From NCBI RefSeq assembly GCF_021611515.1, contig NZ_CP090960.1, positions 1,798,001 through 1,862,000 on the forward strand: a stretch of 64,000 nucleotides of DNA, given 5' to 3'. The DNA comes from Mariluticola halotolerans. GTDB lineage: Bacteria; Pseudomonadota; Alphaproteobacteria; Rhizobiales; Devosiaceae. Below, piece after piece: positions 7,081-14,988 of this stretch. Made by a program: the position numbers and the translations under genes. Numbering within the stretch: the stretch's first letter is position 1; the number at the start of each line of letters is the position of its first letter. The notes below the pieces were generated by a model, which worked only from the letters and a program-made list of their open reading frames with translations, did not search any database and was not told the origin of the DNA.

Positions 7081-8652
7081 ATGCACAAACTTACCAAGGG
7101 AATTGCTGCCCTTGCTCTCGCCGCGACAGCGGCCATGGGCATTACAGGTCAGGTTTCCGCCCAAACACCCCCCAATGTTCTTGTCGTCGGGCAGATTGCC
7201 GAACCGCAATCGCTCGACCCGCATACCGTTACCGCTGCCAATGATTTCCGCATTCTGGTCAATCTTTATGATGGACTGGTGCGCAACAAGCCGGGCACAC
7301 TGGAAATTGAGCCCTCGCTTGCAACGGACTGGACGATCTCGGAAGACGGTCTGGTTTATACGTTCAACCTGCGTGAGGGCGTCAAATTCCACGACGGTAC
7401 CGACTTCAACGCGGACGCAGTGAAATTCAACTTCGACCGGATGCTGAACGAGGATCATCCCTATTATGACACCGGGCCCTTCCCGCTGTCCTTCTTCTTT
7501 TCGGCAATTACCGATGTTGCCGTTATCGATGACATGACCGTTGAGTTCACCCTCAATGAACCCTACGCCCCGTTCATGTCCAACCTTGCCTCCCCCACCG
7601 GCCTGATCATTTCGCCGGCCGCCGTGGAGAAATTCGGCAAGGATGTGGGACGCAACCCCACGGGCACCGGCGCCTTCAAGTTTGAAGAATGGCAGTCGAA
7701 TGCCCGCGTTGTGGCCTCGCGCAATGATGATTACTGGGATGGTGCCACGCCGCTTGAAGCTGTGGTGTTCCGCCCGATCACCGATGCCAATACACGGGTT
7801 GCCGAAATGTTGTCCGGCGGCATTGATGTATTGCTGGAGACACCTCCCGACACCGTATCGACCTTCCGCGATGACGCCAATTTCAAGGTGGTGGAAGCCG
7901 CCGGGCCCCATCTCTGGTTCCTCATTCTCAATATGAAGGAAGGCCCGTTTGCCGATGTGCGGGTGCGTCAGGCCGCCAATTACGCGATCAACAAGGAAAG
8001 CCTTGTGAATGACGTGTTGCAGGGCACGGCCGATGTTGCGGCAGGCCCCACACCGCCGGCTTTCAACTGGGCTTACAATGATGACCTTTCGCCCTATCCG
8101 TATGATCCGGAAAAGGCACGGGCCATGATCAAGGATGCTGGCGCTGAAGGCGCTGAGGTCACCTTTTATGTGACCCAGGGCGGCTCGGGCATGCTCGATC
8201 CCATCCCGATGGGCACCGCCATTCAGGCAGATCTCAATGCCGTGGGCCTTGATGTGACCATCGAGACTTATGAGTGGAACACGTTCCTTGGGAAAGTGAA
8301 CCCGGGGCTTGAGGGCAAGGCGGATATGGCCGAAATGGCATGGATGACATCCGATCCGGATACATTGCCCTTCCTTGCACTACGCACAGATGCATGGCCG
8401 GACAAGGGTGGCTTCAATTCGGGCTATTATTCCAATCCGGAAGTTGATGCGCTCTTGAACAAGGCGCGCACCGAAACCGATCAGGCGGAACGTGCCCGGC
8501 TCTACAAGGAAATGCAGGCCATTGTTTATGAGGATGCGCCCTGGCTGTTCGTTGCCAACTGGAAGCAGAACGCTGTGACCACGTCATCGGTGGGCAATTT
8601 CGAGTTGCAGCCGGACTTCAGCCTTGTGCTGCGCGACGTCACCAAGAACTAG
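7081..8652 (+). CDS. ABC transporter substrate-binding protein, family 5 (peptide/opine/nickel type)
   Basis: The 523-residue protein has a signal peptide (residues 1-27, ending VSAQ) and the family-5 pattern: IAEPQSLDPHTV at the N-terminus, LREGVKFHDGTDFNADAVKFN near 100, and a C-terminal PWLFVANW segment. Such proteins capture di- or oligopeptides, glutathione, opines or related amides in the periplasm and deliver them to DppBC-type permeases. AAGGAGG lies six bases upstream of the start. It heads a five-gene plus-strand operon. Tandem hairpins after its stop probably keep its expression above that of the permease genes. The exact ligand cannot be read from the sequence; divergence from a DUF1028 gene hints at an amide-bearing substrate. 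Confidence 0.93.
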   Translation: MHKLTKGIAALALAATAAMGITGQVSAQTPPNVLVVGQIAEPQSLDPHTVTAANDFRILVNLYDGLVRNKPGTLEIEPSLATDWTISEDGLVYTFNLREGVKFHDGTDFNADAVKFNFDRMLNEDHPYYDTGPFPLSFFFSAITDVAVIDDMTVEFTLNEPYAPFMSNLASPTGLIISPAAVEKFGKDVGRNPTGTGAFKFEEWQSNARVVASRNDDYWDGATPLEAVVFRPITDANTRVAEMLSGGIDVLLETPPDTVSTFRDDANFKVVEAAGPHLWFLILNMKEGPFADVRVRQAANYAINKESLVNDVLQGTADVAAGPTPPAFNWAYNDDLSPYPYDPEKARAMIKDAGAEGAEVTFYVTQGGSGMLDPIPMGTAIQADLNAVGLDVTIETYEWNTFLGKVNPGLEGKADMAEMAWMTSDPDTLPFLALRTDAWPDKGGFNSGYYSNPEVDALLNKARTETDQAERARLYKEMQAIVYEDAPWLFVANWKQNAVTTSSVGNFELQPDFSLVLRDVTKN

Positions 8653-8666
8653 TTCTCCCAATCTGG

Positions 8667-8718
8667 CCGGTGGCGCTTTATGCGCCGCCGGTTTTATCTA
8701 TCATGGGTAAAACCCATG
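8667..8718 (+). terminator. Tandem hairpins after the binding-protein gene (partial terminator)
   Basis: A 10-bp stem (8667-8676 with 8682-8691, one G-U pair, loop TTTAT) is followed by TTTTAT, the form of an intrinsic terminator. A second perfect 7-bp hairpin CATGGGT-AAA-ACCCATG lies at 8702-8718. As both sit inside the operon they probably attenuate transcription and protect the upstream mRNA. Confidence 0.7.
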
Positions 8719-8753
8719 ACAATGCTCCATGACAAAGCCCGGCGGAGATAGAG

Positions 8754-9701
8754 ATGACGGCCTATATTCTCAAGCGCTTGCTCGCGGCCATACCGGTGAT
8801 TGCCGGTCTTTCTGTCATTGTTTTTCTCATCATGGCGATGATCCCAGGTGATCCGGCGCTGGCCATTCTCGGGGCCTATGCGACACCGGAGAATATCGAG
8901 CGGCTCAATGCCCAGCTCGGCCTCGACAAGTCGCTGTTCGAGCAATATTTCATCTGGGTCAGCAATCTGCTGCAAGGCGATTTCGGCCGCTCCTACATCC
9001 TCAATCGACCCGTCCTCGATGAAATTGTTGAGCGCTTCGGGGCGACATTAATTCTCGCCGGCACCGCGCTGGTGATCTGTTCCATTCTCGGTCTTTTGGC
9101 GGGGGTCGTCTCCGCCGTGCGCCAGTTTGGCTGGGCCGACCGCATCATCACCTTTCTGGTGATTATCGGCATTTCGGTGCCCTCATTCTTTCTCGGCCTG
9201 TTGCTGATCTTGTTGTTCGCGGTGCAATGGCGCTTGTTTCCGGCCTCGGGCATGTATGCGGTCTATGGCGGCGGCGACCTGCCGGACCTGTTGCGCCACC
9301 TGTTCCTGCCCGCGATGACGCTGGCCGTTGTCGCCACCGGCATTATCGCCCGGCTGACCCGCGCTGCCATGCTCGAAGTCTTGCGGCAGGATTATGTGCG
9401 CACTGCCCGCGCCAAGGGACTGGATGAACGCACGGTCATTTACAAGCATGCCTTCAAGGCGGCCATGGTCAGCGTGGTGCCGGTGATCGGATTGCAGGCC
9501 GGGTTTGTGCTCGGCGGCGCGGTTTATATCGAGACCGTGTTCCAGTGGCCGGGGATTGGGGCCATGCTGGTCAAGGCCATTTCCACCCGCGACATTCTGT
9601 TGGTGCAAGGCGGGGTGCTGGTGGTGGCCGCCGCCTATGTCTTCGTCAATCTCCTCGCCGATGTGGTGCAATCCCTGCTCGATCCGAGGTTGAAATCATG
9701 A
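8754..9701 (+). CDS. ABC transporter permease, DppB type
   Basis: A 315-residue inner membrane protein with the DppB architecture: an N-terminal membrane helix (LLAAIPVIAGLSVIVFLIM), the GDFGRSYILNRPV segment, a group of four to five helices and an EAA-like loop around DYVRTARAKGLDERTVIYKHAFK that contacts the ATPase. The C-terminus LADVVQSLLDPRLKS is typical. It forms half of the translocation channel with the DppC-like domain encoded next. CGGAG lies near the start and the stop overlaps the next start as ATGA, indicating coupled translation. Confidence 0.93.
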   Translation: MTAYILKRLLAAIPVIAGLSVIVFLIMAMIPGDPALAILGAYATPENIERLNAQLGLDKSLFEQYFIWVSNLLQGDFGRSYILNRPVLDEIVERFGATLILAGTALVICSILGLLAGVVSAVRQFGWADRIITFLVIIGISVPSFFLGLLLILLFAVQWRLFPASGMYAVYGGGDLPDLLRHLFLPAMTLAVVATGIIARLTRAAMLEVLRQDYVRTARAKGLDERTVIYKHAFKAAMVSVVPVIGLQAGFVLGGAVYIETVFQWPGIGAMLVKAISTRDILLVQGGVLVVAAAYVFVNLLADVVQSLLDPRLKS

Positions 9702-11503
9702 GCGCGCCCCAAGCTACAGCCACAGCCCCTAAAGCATCCCGGCGTCCCAATGCCTGGCAATTGCTGATGAACAACACGCTGGCCGCGATCGGCTTTTATG
9801 TAATCGCCCTGATTGCCCTCGCCGCTGTGCTCGTGCCCATTCTGCCCCTCCCCGACCCGGACCTGACCAATCTGGCCAACCGGCTGCAACCGGTGATGAC
9901 AGATGGGCATCTGCTCGGCACCGATCATCTTGGCCGCGATATTTTTGCCCGGCTGATCTGGGGCACGCGGGTGTCCCTGCTGGTGGGGATTTCCGCTTCG
10001 CTGGTCGCCGCATTTTTTGGCTCGGCCATCGGGCTGATCGCCGGTTATGCGGGTGGGCGCACCGACAATATCATGATGCGCGGCATCGATATGCTGATGG
10101 CGTTCCCTTACATCCTCCTGGCCCTCGCCATTGTCGCCGTGCTCGGGCCGGGGCTGATGAATGCGCTTTATGCCATAGCCGTGGTCAATATCCCGTTTTT
10201 CGCCCGCAATATCCGCGGCATTACCGTGGGGCTGGCGCATAAGGAATTTGTCGATGCGGCAAGGCTTTCGGGCAAGGGGCATATCGCCATTGTGCTCACC
10301 GAGATCCTGCCCAATGTCATGCCGATCATTGTGATCACCATGTCGACCACGGTGGGCTGGATGATCCTTGAGACGGCGGGCCTCAGCTTTCTGGGTCTCG
10401 GGGCTCAGCCGCCACAGGCGGACCTTGGCTCCATGCTGGGCGAGGGCCGCTCGCTCTTGTTCAACGCGCCGGTGGTCTCGCTTATTCCGGGGATCATGGT
10501 GTTCTTCATCGTCATGAGCATCAACCTGCTTGGCGACGGGGTGCGCGATGCACTTGATCCGCGCCTTCGTGCCGGTGCGCTCAGCCGCCCGATGCCCGTG
10601 ACCCGAATTGACCGCAATCATGCCCCTGACACCAGCGCGCGTGGAAAGCAGGCCGCGCTGTCGGTGGAAAATCTTGAAACCAGCTTCGAGAGCAGCAACG
10701 GGCTTGTGCCCGCCGTTAAAGGCATCAGCTTTTCGGTACAAAAAGGCGAATGCCTTGGCCTTATCGGGGAAAGCGGTTCGGGCAAGAGCGTAACCGCCTT
10801 GTCGCTTCTCGGTCTCGTCGCCTCCCCACCCGGGGTGATTACCGGCGGGGCCGTCGCCGTTGAGGGGCGCGACATGTTCGCGCTCAGCGCCACCGAGATC
10901 AGCACCTATCGCGGCGGCAAGGTCTCGTATGTGTTTCAGGACCCGCTGACGACACTGCACCCCTTGTTCAGCATTGGCGATCAGGTGGCCGAGGCTGTGC
11001 GGGCGCATCAGCCGGTCAGCCGCACCGAAGCCTATAAAAAAGCCATCGCCCTATTGGAGACCGTGCGCATACCCGATGCAGCGGAACGGGCCAGCGCCTA
11101 TCCGCACCAGCTTTCGGGCGGGCAGCGCCAGCGTGTCGGCATTGCCATGGCGCTGGCCAATGACCCCGACATCATTATTGCCGATGAGCCGACTACGGCG
11201 CTCGATGTAACGGTGCAGGCCGAAATCCTTCGCCTGTTGCAGGCATTGCGCACCGAGCGCGGGCTCGCGCTGTTGTTCATCACCCATGATTTTGGCGTGG
11301 TGGCAGAGGTCTGCGACCGGGTGGCAGTGATGCGTCACGGGGAAATCGTTGAGACCGGCGACACCAAAACCGTGCTCGGCAATCCGCAACACCCCTATAC
11401 CAAACGGCTGATCGCCTGCGTCCCGAAACCGGGCCAGGGCCGCAAATTCCTTGATGACCTGCGCAAACTGCCCGCGCTCGACCCGGTGGAGGCAGAGGCA
11501 TGA
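9698..11503 (+). CDS. Fused ABC permease-ATPase (DppC domain joined to DppD domain)
   Basis: A single 601-residue chain holds two normally separate subunits. Residues 1-290 are a DppC-type permease with HLLGTDHLGRDIFARLIWG and an EAA loop EFVDAARLSGKG at 183-194. After a linker (291-318), residues 319-601 form a DppD-type ATPase with Walker A GESGSGKS at 357-364, the LSGGQRQRVG signature, the DEPTTALD Walker B and a C-terminal oligopeptide-transporter segment (NPQHPYTKRLIACVPKPG). The start is the ATG overlapping the dppB stop; the frame is open further upstream but that reading lies inside dppB. Fusing ties one ATPase permanently to its permease; the second ATPase is encoded separately downstream. 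Confidence 0.92.
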   Translation: MSAPQATATAPKASRRPNAWQLLMNNTLAAIGFYVIALIALAAVLVPILPLPDPDLTNLANRLQPVMTDGHLLGTDHLGRDIFARLIWGTRVSLLVGISASLVAAFFGSAIGLIAGYAGGRTDNIMMRGIDMLMAFPYILLALAIVAVLGPGLMNALYAIAVVNIPFFARNIRGITVGLAHKEFVDAARLSGKGHIAIVLTEILPNVMPIIVITMSTTVGWMILETAGLSFLGLGAQPPQADLGSMLGEGRSLLFNAPVVSLIPGIMVFFIVMSINLLGDGVRDALDPRLRAGALSRPMPVTRIDRNHAPDTSARGKQAALSVENLETSFESSNGLVPAVKGISFSVQKGECLGLIGESGSGKSVTALSLLGLVASPPGVITGGAVAVEGRDMFALSATEISTYRGGKVSYVFQDPLTTLHPLFSIGDQVAEAVRAHQPVSRTEAYKKAIALLETVRIPDAAERASAYPHQLSGGQRQRVGIAMALANDPDIIIADEPTTALDVTVQAEILRLLQALRTERGLALLFITHDFGVVAEVCDRVAVMRHGEIVETGDTKTVLGNPQHPYTKRLIACVPKPGQGRKFLDDLRKLPALDPVEAEA

Positions 11504-12303
11504 GCATTGCAACCAACGCCATTGAAGTGACCGGCCTGACAAAAACCTTTGGCGGCAAGCGCACGCTTTTTGGTGGTCACTCCCATGCGGTGCACGCGGT
11601 GAAAAATGTCACCCTCGCCCTGCGTCAGGGGGAAACGCTGGCCATTGTCGGCGAGAGCGGTTCGGGCAAATCCACACTCGCGCGTATGGTCGTCGGGCTG
11701 GAAGTGCCGACCGCCGGGCAGATGCAGATTGCCGGGCAGGACGCCGCCGCGCTGACCCGCGAAGGCCCCCGCGCCTTCGGGCAGATGATTCAATATGTGT
11801 TTCAGGATCCGGTCTCCTCGCTTAATCCACGCAAGACCATTGGTGCCATTCTGGAAACCCCTCTCAGATTGCTCAAGGGTTTTAACGCGGCACAACGGCA
11901 GGCGCGCATGAAGGAACTGCTCGACGCGGTGCAAATGCCAGCCAATACGCTGGAGCGCTATCCGCATGAATTCTCCGGCGGCCAGTCTCAGCGCATTGCC
12001 ATCGCCCGCGCGCTCGCCGCTGCGCCCAAAATCATGGTGCTGGATGAACCTGTCTCGGCGCTTGATGTGTCCGTGCAGGCGCAGGTCCTCCTGCTGCTCG
12101 AGGATTTGAAGGCTGAATTCGATCTCTCCTATTTGTTCATCAGCCATGATCTGGCGGTGGTGGAGAGCATTTCGGACCGGGTCGCTGTGATGTATTTCGG
12201 GGAGGTGGTTGAGGAAGGTCCGGCCGAGGCGCTTTTCAAGGCTCCCCAGCATGACTATACCAAACGTCTTATCGCCAGCGCGCCGCGCCTTGAAACGGAC
12301 TAA
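11500..12303 (+). CDS. ABC transporter ATP-binding protein, DppF type
   Basis: A 267-residue ATPase with Walker A GESGSGKST, a Q-loop in QYVFQDPVSSLNP, signature SGGQSQRIAIARAL, Walker B VLDEPVSALDVS and the C-terminal HDYTKRLIASAP segment of peptide importers. It would pair with the ATPase half of the fused upstream protein to drive uptake. Its start overlaps the upstream stop as ATGA. Sequence is ordinary for the family. Confidence 0.94.
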   Translation: MSIATNAIEVTGLTKTFGGKRTLFGGHSHAVHAVKNVTLALRQGETLAIVGESGSGKSTLARMVVGLEVPTAGQMQIAGQDAAALTREGPRAFGQMIQYVFQDPVSSLNPRKTIGAILETPLRLLKGFNAAQRQARMKELLDAVQMPANTLERYPHEFSGGQSQRIAIARALAAAPKIMVLDEPVSALDVSVQAQVLLLLEDLKAEFDLSYLFISHDLAVVESISDRVAVMYFGEVVEEGPAEALFKAPQHDYTKRLIASAPRLETD

Positions 12304-12319
12304 GGACGATCCCCCCATC

Positions 12320-13117
12320 ATGAGTGTTTCCGATCAGGTGGCCGCAACCGCATCGCCCAAGACCATCAAGCCCGGGCCGCGCAAGGCGCGCAAGCGCACG
12401 GACGAAATTGCCGAGGCGGTCAAGCGCACGATCATGGAGCACGGGCTGGAACCCGGCGACCGGTTGCCGCAGGAAAAAGAGCTGATCGCCCAATATGCCG
12501 CCAGCAAGGGCACGGTGCGCGAGGCGCTTAAATCGCTCGAGGTCCAGGGCCTCGTTCGCATTCGCACCGGCCCCGGTGGCGGTGCCTTTGTCGAGCGCAT
12601 GTCCGAGGGCCGGGCGATGAGCCTTTTGGGCAATTACCTGTTCGCCAAGACCGTGACGATTGCCGACATCTATGCCTTGCGCAAGGCGCTGGAGCCGCTG
12701 GTGGCGGTGGATGCGATGGAGAATATCGACGCGGCCGGATTTACCCGGCTGGAAGGCATTATCAGCGTTTATGCCCACGAACCACGGGATGCAGAAGAAC
12801 GCTGGGCCCAGCGCATGGCGGAGCTTGATTTCCACTCGGTCGTGGCCGAATATTCCGACAATGCCCTTTTGTCGTTTCAGTGCCGGTTCCTGCAGCGGCT
12901 CTTGAAGGATCTGGCGGTCTGCCGCGATATCTACCGGCAGGACCAGCCGGTGATGCGCCAGCGCGGCATTGCCTATCAGCGCGAACTGATCGCGGCGATG
13001 CGGGAAAAGGATGGCGACCGTGTACGCCAGATCATGGCCGACCACATGGCCCATGCCGAACAGCAAATGCTGACACTGGAAGCGGAAGTTGAGGCAAGGT
13101 TTCTCGACGAGAATTAG
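12320..13117 (+). CDS. GntR family transcriptional regulator, FadR/FCD subfamily
   Basis: The 265-residue product has an N-terminal basic stretch, a GntR winged helix-turn-helix (about residues 24-95, with LPQEKELIAQYAASKGTVREALKSLE) and a C-terminal FCD ligand domain whose helices carry likely metal-binding residues (DFHSVV and a late HMAHAEQ). The start at 12320 follows an AAGGAC, 16 bases after the ABC operon. FCD regulators usually bind small organic acids and repress the neighbouring catabolic operon, so it is the likely controller of this operon through the inverted repeat at 6958-7005; that assignment is inference. Confidence 0.9.
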   Translation: MSVSDQVAATASPKTIKPGPRKARKRTDEIAEAVKRTIMEHGLEPGDRLPQEKELIAQYAASKGTVREALKSLEVQGLVRIRTGPGGGAFVERMSEGRAMSLLGNYLFAKTVTIADIYALRKALEPLVAVDAMENIDAAGFTRLEGIISVYAHEPRDAEERWAQRMAELDFHSVVAEYSDNALLSFQCRFLQRLLKDLAVCRDIYRQDQPVMRQRGIAYQRELIAAMREKDGDRVRQIMADHMAHAEQQMLTLEAEVEARFLDEN

Positions 13118-13143
13118 GCGTTTGTGCCTGCGACCGCCCCGAT

Positions 13144-13223
13144 CCTCATCCTGAGCCTTTAGAAGGATGGGCGGCAAGCTCGGCGCTGAAACCCTTATGG
13201 TTCGACAAACTCACCATGAGGGT
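13144..13223. repeat. Palindromic intergenic repeats
   Basis: Two imperfect palindromes lie in the 325-bp gene-free gap 13118-13442. The first (13144-13171) has arms CATCCT/AGGATG around TGAGCCTTTAG. The second (13191-13223) pairs ACCCTTATGGT with ACCATGAGGGT around TCGACAAACTC. Both resemble short repeats scattered through many alphaproteobacterial genomes. They may end transcription from the GntR gene, though no T-tract follows. Confidence 0.6.
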
Positions 13224-13256
13224 TTGGGTAAGTCCCGCCTCCCCGCAAATCGTCAT

Positions 13257-13390
13257 ACTCGGGCTTGACCCGAGTACCCATACGATGAGGCAACGCTATA
13301 GCTGGGCGTGTGGGGCAGGAAGGTTTAGCCTGACCCCGCCCTCTGCCGGTGCGGATGGTTGGTCATGGACCCTCGGGTCAAGCCCGAGGG
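13257..13390. repeat. Paired CTCGGG...CCCGAG palindromes
   Basis: ACTCGGG-CTTGA-CCCGAGT at 13257-13275 and an 8-bp-armed version with the loop TCAAG at 13370-13390 flank about 94 bp in opposite orientation. The core GGGCTTGACCC is a widespread dispersed repeat in alphaproteobacteria. The pair could be the ends of a small non-autonomous mobile unit or a REP-like element. Confidence 0.6.
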
Positions 13391-13442
13391 AGAAGGAAGG
13401 GAAAAGTGCCATTCTTCGTCCCAGCCCCCCCAACATCCCCGC

Positions 13443-13940
13443 CTAGTTCGGTTCAGTGGTTTCGATACTGGTATCAATCGCTGTCGCGTCGAAGATCGGC
13501 GCGGCATCCAAGTCCTTGGCACCAAGCATTGTCGCAATGCGTTCAAGGGCTGCCACAAGCATCGCCTGTTCCCAGTCATCAAGCTCTGCGAATCGCTGCT
13601 GGAAACGCTCATGCACGCCATCGGGTGCGGCGGCCACAATCTGATGGCCGGCCGGGGTCAGCGACAACCAGACCTGGCGGCGGTCGGCTTCACCTTTCCG
13701 TCTCTGGATAAGATTGCGGGCGACCAGCTTGTTCAAAAGTGCTGTCGTCGTCGCCTGGGTGATGCCAATGCGCGCGGCGATTTCGCCGGCCGTCTTCTCA
13801 CCCCCGCCTTCGAGTAATTGCAGCAGCACGAGCTGCGAGGTACTCAACCCGGTCTCGCGCATCAACGCCTTGGCGTTCCCATCGGTGACCCGGAGAATGC
13901 GCCGCATGGCGGTCAAAACTGTTTTAGTACGATCGTCCAC
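13443..13940 (-). CDS. MarR family regulator, probable EctR-type repressor of ectoine synthesis
   Basis: The 165-residue protein has a MarR winged helix (about residues 30-105) with TAGEIAARIGITQATTTALLNKL as recognition region and the wing RRKGEADRRQVWLSLT. It is transcribed divergently from ectA. In methylotrophs a MarR protein, EctR, represses ectABC-ask from this same kind of position. Two related 18-bp motifs in the intergenic region, one near each start, fit operator sites for one dimeric regulator. The EctR role is inferred from position and family; I have not aligned it to a proven EctR. Confidence 0.85.
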   Translation of the reverse strand: MDDRTKTVLTAMRRILRVTDGNAKALMRETGLSTSQLVLLQLLEGGGEKTAGEIAARIGITQATTTALLNKLVARNLIQRRKGEADRRQVWLSLTPAGHQIVAAAPDGVHERFQQRFAELDDWEQAMLVAALERIATMLGAKDLDAAPIFDATAIDTSIETTEPN

Positions 13941-13996
13941 GAGAAACCCTTTCAGACCGGCACCTTAGCCCCGAAATGCTTATGTCCCAAGCCCGG

Positions 13997-14018
13997 AATT
14001 AGTTCGCTGTGTCTAATT
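13997..14018. promoter_or_regulatory. Candidate MarR/EctR operator, marR side
   Basis: AATTAG-N10-CTAATT forms a perfect 6+6 palindrome. The core TTAGTTCGCTGTGTCTAA (13999-14016) matches a second motif at 14173-14190 at 13 of 18 positions. It lies 57-78 bp upstream of the marR start, suiting autoregulation. Confidence 0.5.
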
Positions 14019-14165
14019 AATTATATTTTTATGCATCAAAGCTATTCGATGCCCTAAATGATCCGGTTTTGACGCAATTCTGTCATATTTTAGCAGTTTT
14101 CGTCACTTTTCGCAGGATTAAGGGGAACTATCCTTCGTTTTTTGAATTATACAATCACCTCAAGG

Positions 14166-14193
14166 TTGACTTTTAATTCGTTTGATCTAACTA
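14166..14193 (+). promoter_or_regulatory. Candidate ect promoter overlapped by a MarR/EctR operator
   Basis: TTGACT at 14166-14171 and TAACTA at 14188-14193 are separated by 16 bp and lie about 30 bp before ectA. The motif TTAATTCGTTTGATCTAA (14173-14190) fills the spacer and enters the -10 box, where a repressor would block RNA polymerase. It is the partner of the motif at 13999-14016. Confidence 0.5.
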
Positions 14194-14220
14194 AGTGCTC
14201 ATCCAGAGTGGGAGAGAAAT

Positions 14221-14778
14221 ATGCGATTGGAGACACACGTGTCGCCCAAACCCAGAAATACGAATGAGACGCTTGAGATTCGTGCGCCCCGCGGAGACGA
14301 AGGTTCCGCCGTTTGGCAGCTGATCAAGAACAGCGGCTCGCTGGATGAGAATTCGGTTTACTGCAACCTGCTGCAATGCACGCATTTCGCGAGCACATGC
14401 GCTGTCGCCCTGCTGGACGGCAAGGTCGTGGGCTGGGTTTCGGGCTATATCCCGCCCGAAGAGCCGGACGTATTGTTCATCTGGCAGGTCTGCGTCAGCC
14501 CGGCCGCACGCGGACGTGGCATAGGCAAAAAGCTGATCCGCGATGTGCTGGCGCGCGATGTCTGCGCCGATGTACAGCGGATCAAGAGCACGATCACCGA
14601 TGACAATGACGCCTCATGGGCGCTGTTCAGCTCGGTGGCGGCCAAGTTTGATGCGCCGCTGAAGCGGCAGGAACATTTCAAGAGTGATGTGCATTTTGAA
14701 GGCGCACACGACACCGAACATCTGGTCACCATCGGACCGTTCGAGAGCGACGATGACGCATTGAAGTCCGCCGCCTGA
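14221..14778 (+). CDS. ectA: L-2,4-diaminobutyrate N-acetyltransferase
   Basis: A 185-residue GNAT enzyme that acetylates L-2,4-diaminobutyrate with acetyl-CoA, the second dedicated step of ectoine synthesis. The acetyl-CoA motif is VCVSPAARGRGIGKKLI (about residues 91-107), and EctA features LIKNSGSLDENSVYCNLLQCTHFAST and TITDDNDASWALF are clear. GGGAG lies close upstream. It heads the ect operon and is separated from ectB by an unusually long, structured 210-bp spacer. Length is normal. Confidence 0.97.
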   Translation: MRLETHVSPKPRNTNETLEIRAPRGDEGSAVWQLIKNSGSLDENSVYCNLLQCTHFASTCAVALLDGKVVGWVSGYIPPEEPDVLFIWQVCVSPAARGRGIGKKLIRDVLARDVCADVQRIKSTITDDNDASWALFSSVAAKFDAPLKRQEHFKSDVHFEGAHDTEHLVTIGPFESDDDALKSAA

Positions 14779-14786
14779 TCTAGTCG

Positions 14787-14899
14787 TCGTCGCACGGGAT
14801 GAGGGAGGACGCCCCGTGCATCGCGACGCCTGACGTGCCTCCCGCGATATCATTTTACGCGTTCCCCGCGCGTGCCTTCAGGCACCTCGCGGGAAACGC
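14787..14899 (+). repeat. Two strong hairpins in the ectA-ectB spacer
   Basis: The first hairpin pairs GCACGGG (14792-14798) with CCCCGTGC (14812-14819). The second is long: bases 14859-14876 pair with 14881-14899 around the loop TTCA with two imperfections. No T-tract follows either, so they look like mRNA processing or stabilising elements, or an inserted palindromic repeat, and not a plain terminator. Confidence 0.6.
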
Positions 14900-14988
14900 T
14901 TTCATCCAGGGCCCAATGGCCTTGTTCGCGCCCCTTATGGAGGGCGCCCGCCGGGCTGACCGGCATAACAACAGTTAAGAGGTATCAA

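Noticed and set aside
6991-7911. Minus-strand open frame of 306 codons
   Set aside because: It is antisense to the binding-protein gene at 7081-8652.
9635-11008. Long minus-strand open frame of 457 codons
   Set aside because: It lies opposite the fused permease-ATPase gene, has no family match and a composition typical of antisense frames in high-GC DNA.
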